A DNA stretch of 64,000 nucleotides from Clostridiaceae bacterium (GTDB taxonomy: Bacteria > Bacillota > Clostridia > Lachnospirales > Lachnospiraceae). The DNA lies in the NCBI GenBank assembly GCA_902363735.1, contig CABJBA010000002.1:434001-498000 (forward strand). The letters run 5' to 3'. A model generated the notes under the pieces. It saw only the letters and a list, made by a program, of their open reading frames with translations. It had not been told where the DNA came from and searched no databases. Both the position numbers and the translations under genes were made by a program. Shown here one piece after another: positions 63,578-64,000 of this stretch (positions within the stretch are counted from its first letter, which is position 1; each line of letters starts with the position of its first letter).

Positions 63578-64000
63578 ATGAAGGGGACAGAATCAAAATT
63601 AGTTGAATATATGGAAGGATCAAAAAAGAGATTTGTTATCCCGGTTTATCAGCGTAATTACGATTGGAAAACTGAGAATTGCAAACAACTATATGATGAT
63701 CTTATCAAGGTAATAAAGTGTGATAGAAAAAGTCATTTCTTTGGAAGTGTTGTATCTGTTTATAATCCAGAAGGTCGTAATACAGAATTTTTAGTAATCG
63801 ATGGACAACAGAGGCTTACAACGGTTTCACTGCTATTTCTAGCTATGTATAATTTGATGGAAAGAAAGGTGATTAAACCAGAGATAACGACACTAAACCA
63901 GCAAATTTACGAAGAATATTTGGTGGATAAATGGCAACCAAAAGAAACACGAATCAAACTTAAGCCAGTTAAAAATGATCAGAAGGCATTTGGAAAATTA
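63578..64000 (+). CDS. DUF262-domain protein (GmrS-like), 3' end outside window
   Basis: 141 codons to the window edge, ATG 63578 with GGGAGG ahead. The N-terminus shows FVIPVYQRNYDWK, a conserved polar HFFGSVVS, and the ParB-like nucleotide motif VIDGQQRLTTVSLL. This is the N-terminal signature of DUF262 proteins, known in GmrSD type IV restriction, and of related nucleases. Whether a DUF1524 HNH domain or a second subunit follows cannot be seen. Probable phage-defence cargo of the element. Confidence 0.85.
   Translation, partial: MKGTESKLVEYMEGSKKRFVIPVYQRNYDWKTENCKQLYDDLIKVIKCDRKSHFFGSVVSVYNPEGRNTEFLVIDGQQRLTTVSLLFLAMYNLMERKVIKPEITTLNQQIYEEYLVDKWQPKETRIKLKPVKNDQKAFGKL

Larger units (their letters stand above)
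55744..64000. mobile_element. Integrative mobilizable/conjugative element at guaA (right end outside window)
   Basis: Integrase at the guaA side, divergent repressor and Xis-like gene, ParM-ParR, candidate oriT, MobC, relaxase and a DUF262 gene form a coherent element. The visible part has no coupling protein or type IV secretion genes, so whether it is self-transmissible cannot be decided here. Confidence 0.82.

Overview
The window looks like chromosome of an anaerobic, low-to-moderate GC Firmicute of the Lachnospiraceae (Lacrimispora/Hungatella/Clostridium clostridioforme type). The basis is dusB-greA-lysS preceded by a short Lachnospiraceae-type protein, strong AGGAGG ribosome binding sites, TTGACA/TATAAT promoters, a CUT1 sugar transporter with a membrane-bound AraC regulator, and a clostridial-type integrative element. 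The genus call is inference from gene content, not from a marker search.

Layout. 1-3.3 kb: end of a hydroxy-acid operon (LarA-like protein, zinc alcohol dehydrogenase), then a LacI regulator with a palindrome at its own promoter. 3.3-6.8 kb: housekeeping genes (DUF6145-like protein, dusB, greA, lysS). 7.0-9.8 kb: remnant of an integrated element (integrase, small XRE regulator) lying against a truncated HD-domain gene. 9.8-17.7 kb: drug and redox defence genes: a short UvrA-like ATPase with MarR, a double-domain MerR regulator with an ABC exporter, an Rrf2 regulator with two flavin/NAD(P) proteins, and a GNAT protein. 17.9-19.8 kb: DNA-repair pair EndoQ-like/Nth. 20-26.4 kb: three consecutive cyclic-di-GMP enzymes behind a possible sigma-D promoter. 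26.6-37.2 kb: recQ, an orphan TRAP-type binding lipoprotein, sbcD-sbcC, and uvrA under a LexA-type box.

37.5-53.6 kb holds a carbohydrate cluster, nearly all genes overlapping or within 30 nt: three Gfo/Idh/MocA oxidoreductases, a sugar-binding lipoprotein and two permeases (no ATPase), a cytoplasmic heparinase II/III-type lyase, two TIM-barrel isomerases/epimerases, a YiaK-like reductase, an SDR, an overlooked 54-residue ORF and, unexpectedly, a PreA/dihydroorotate-dehydrogenase-like flavoprotein with two 4Fe-4S motifs but without the usual active-site Cys loop. This looks like a lyase plus redox route for an uronate-containing or otherwise unusual oligosaccharide, and it is the best candidate in the window for undescribed chemistry.

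54.2-55.7 kb is guaA. Its 3' end abuts an integrative mobilizable or conjugative element running off the right edge: integrase, XRE repressor, divergent Xis-like gene, ParM-ParR segregation pair with a repeat region, a candidate oriT, MobC, MobA-type relaxase, a small XRE protein, and the start of a DUF262 (GmrS-like) protein that is probably defence cargo. No rRNA, tRNA or CRISPR array was seen.
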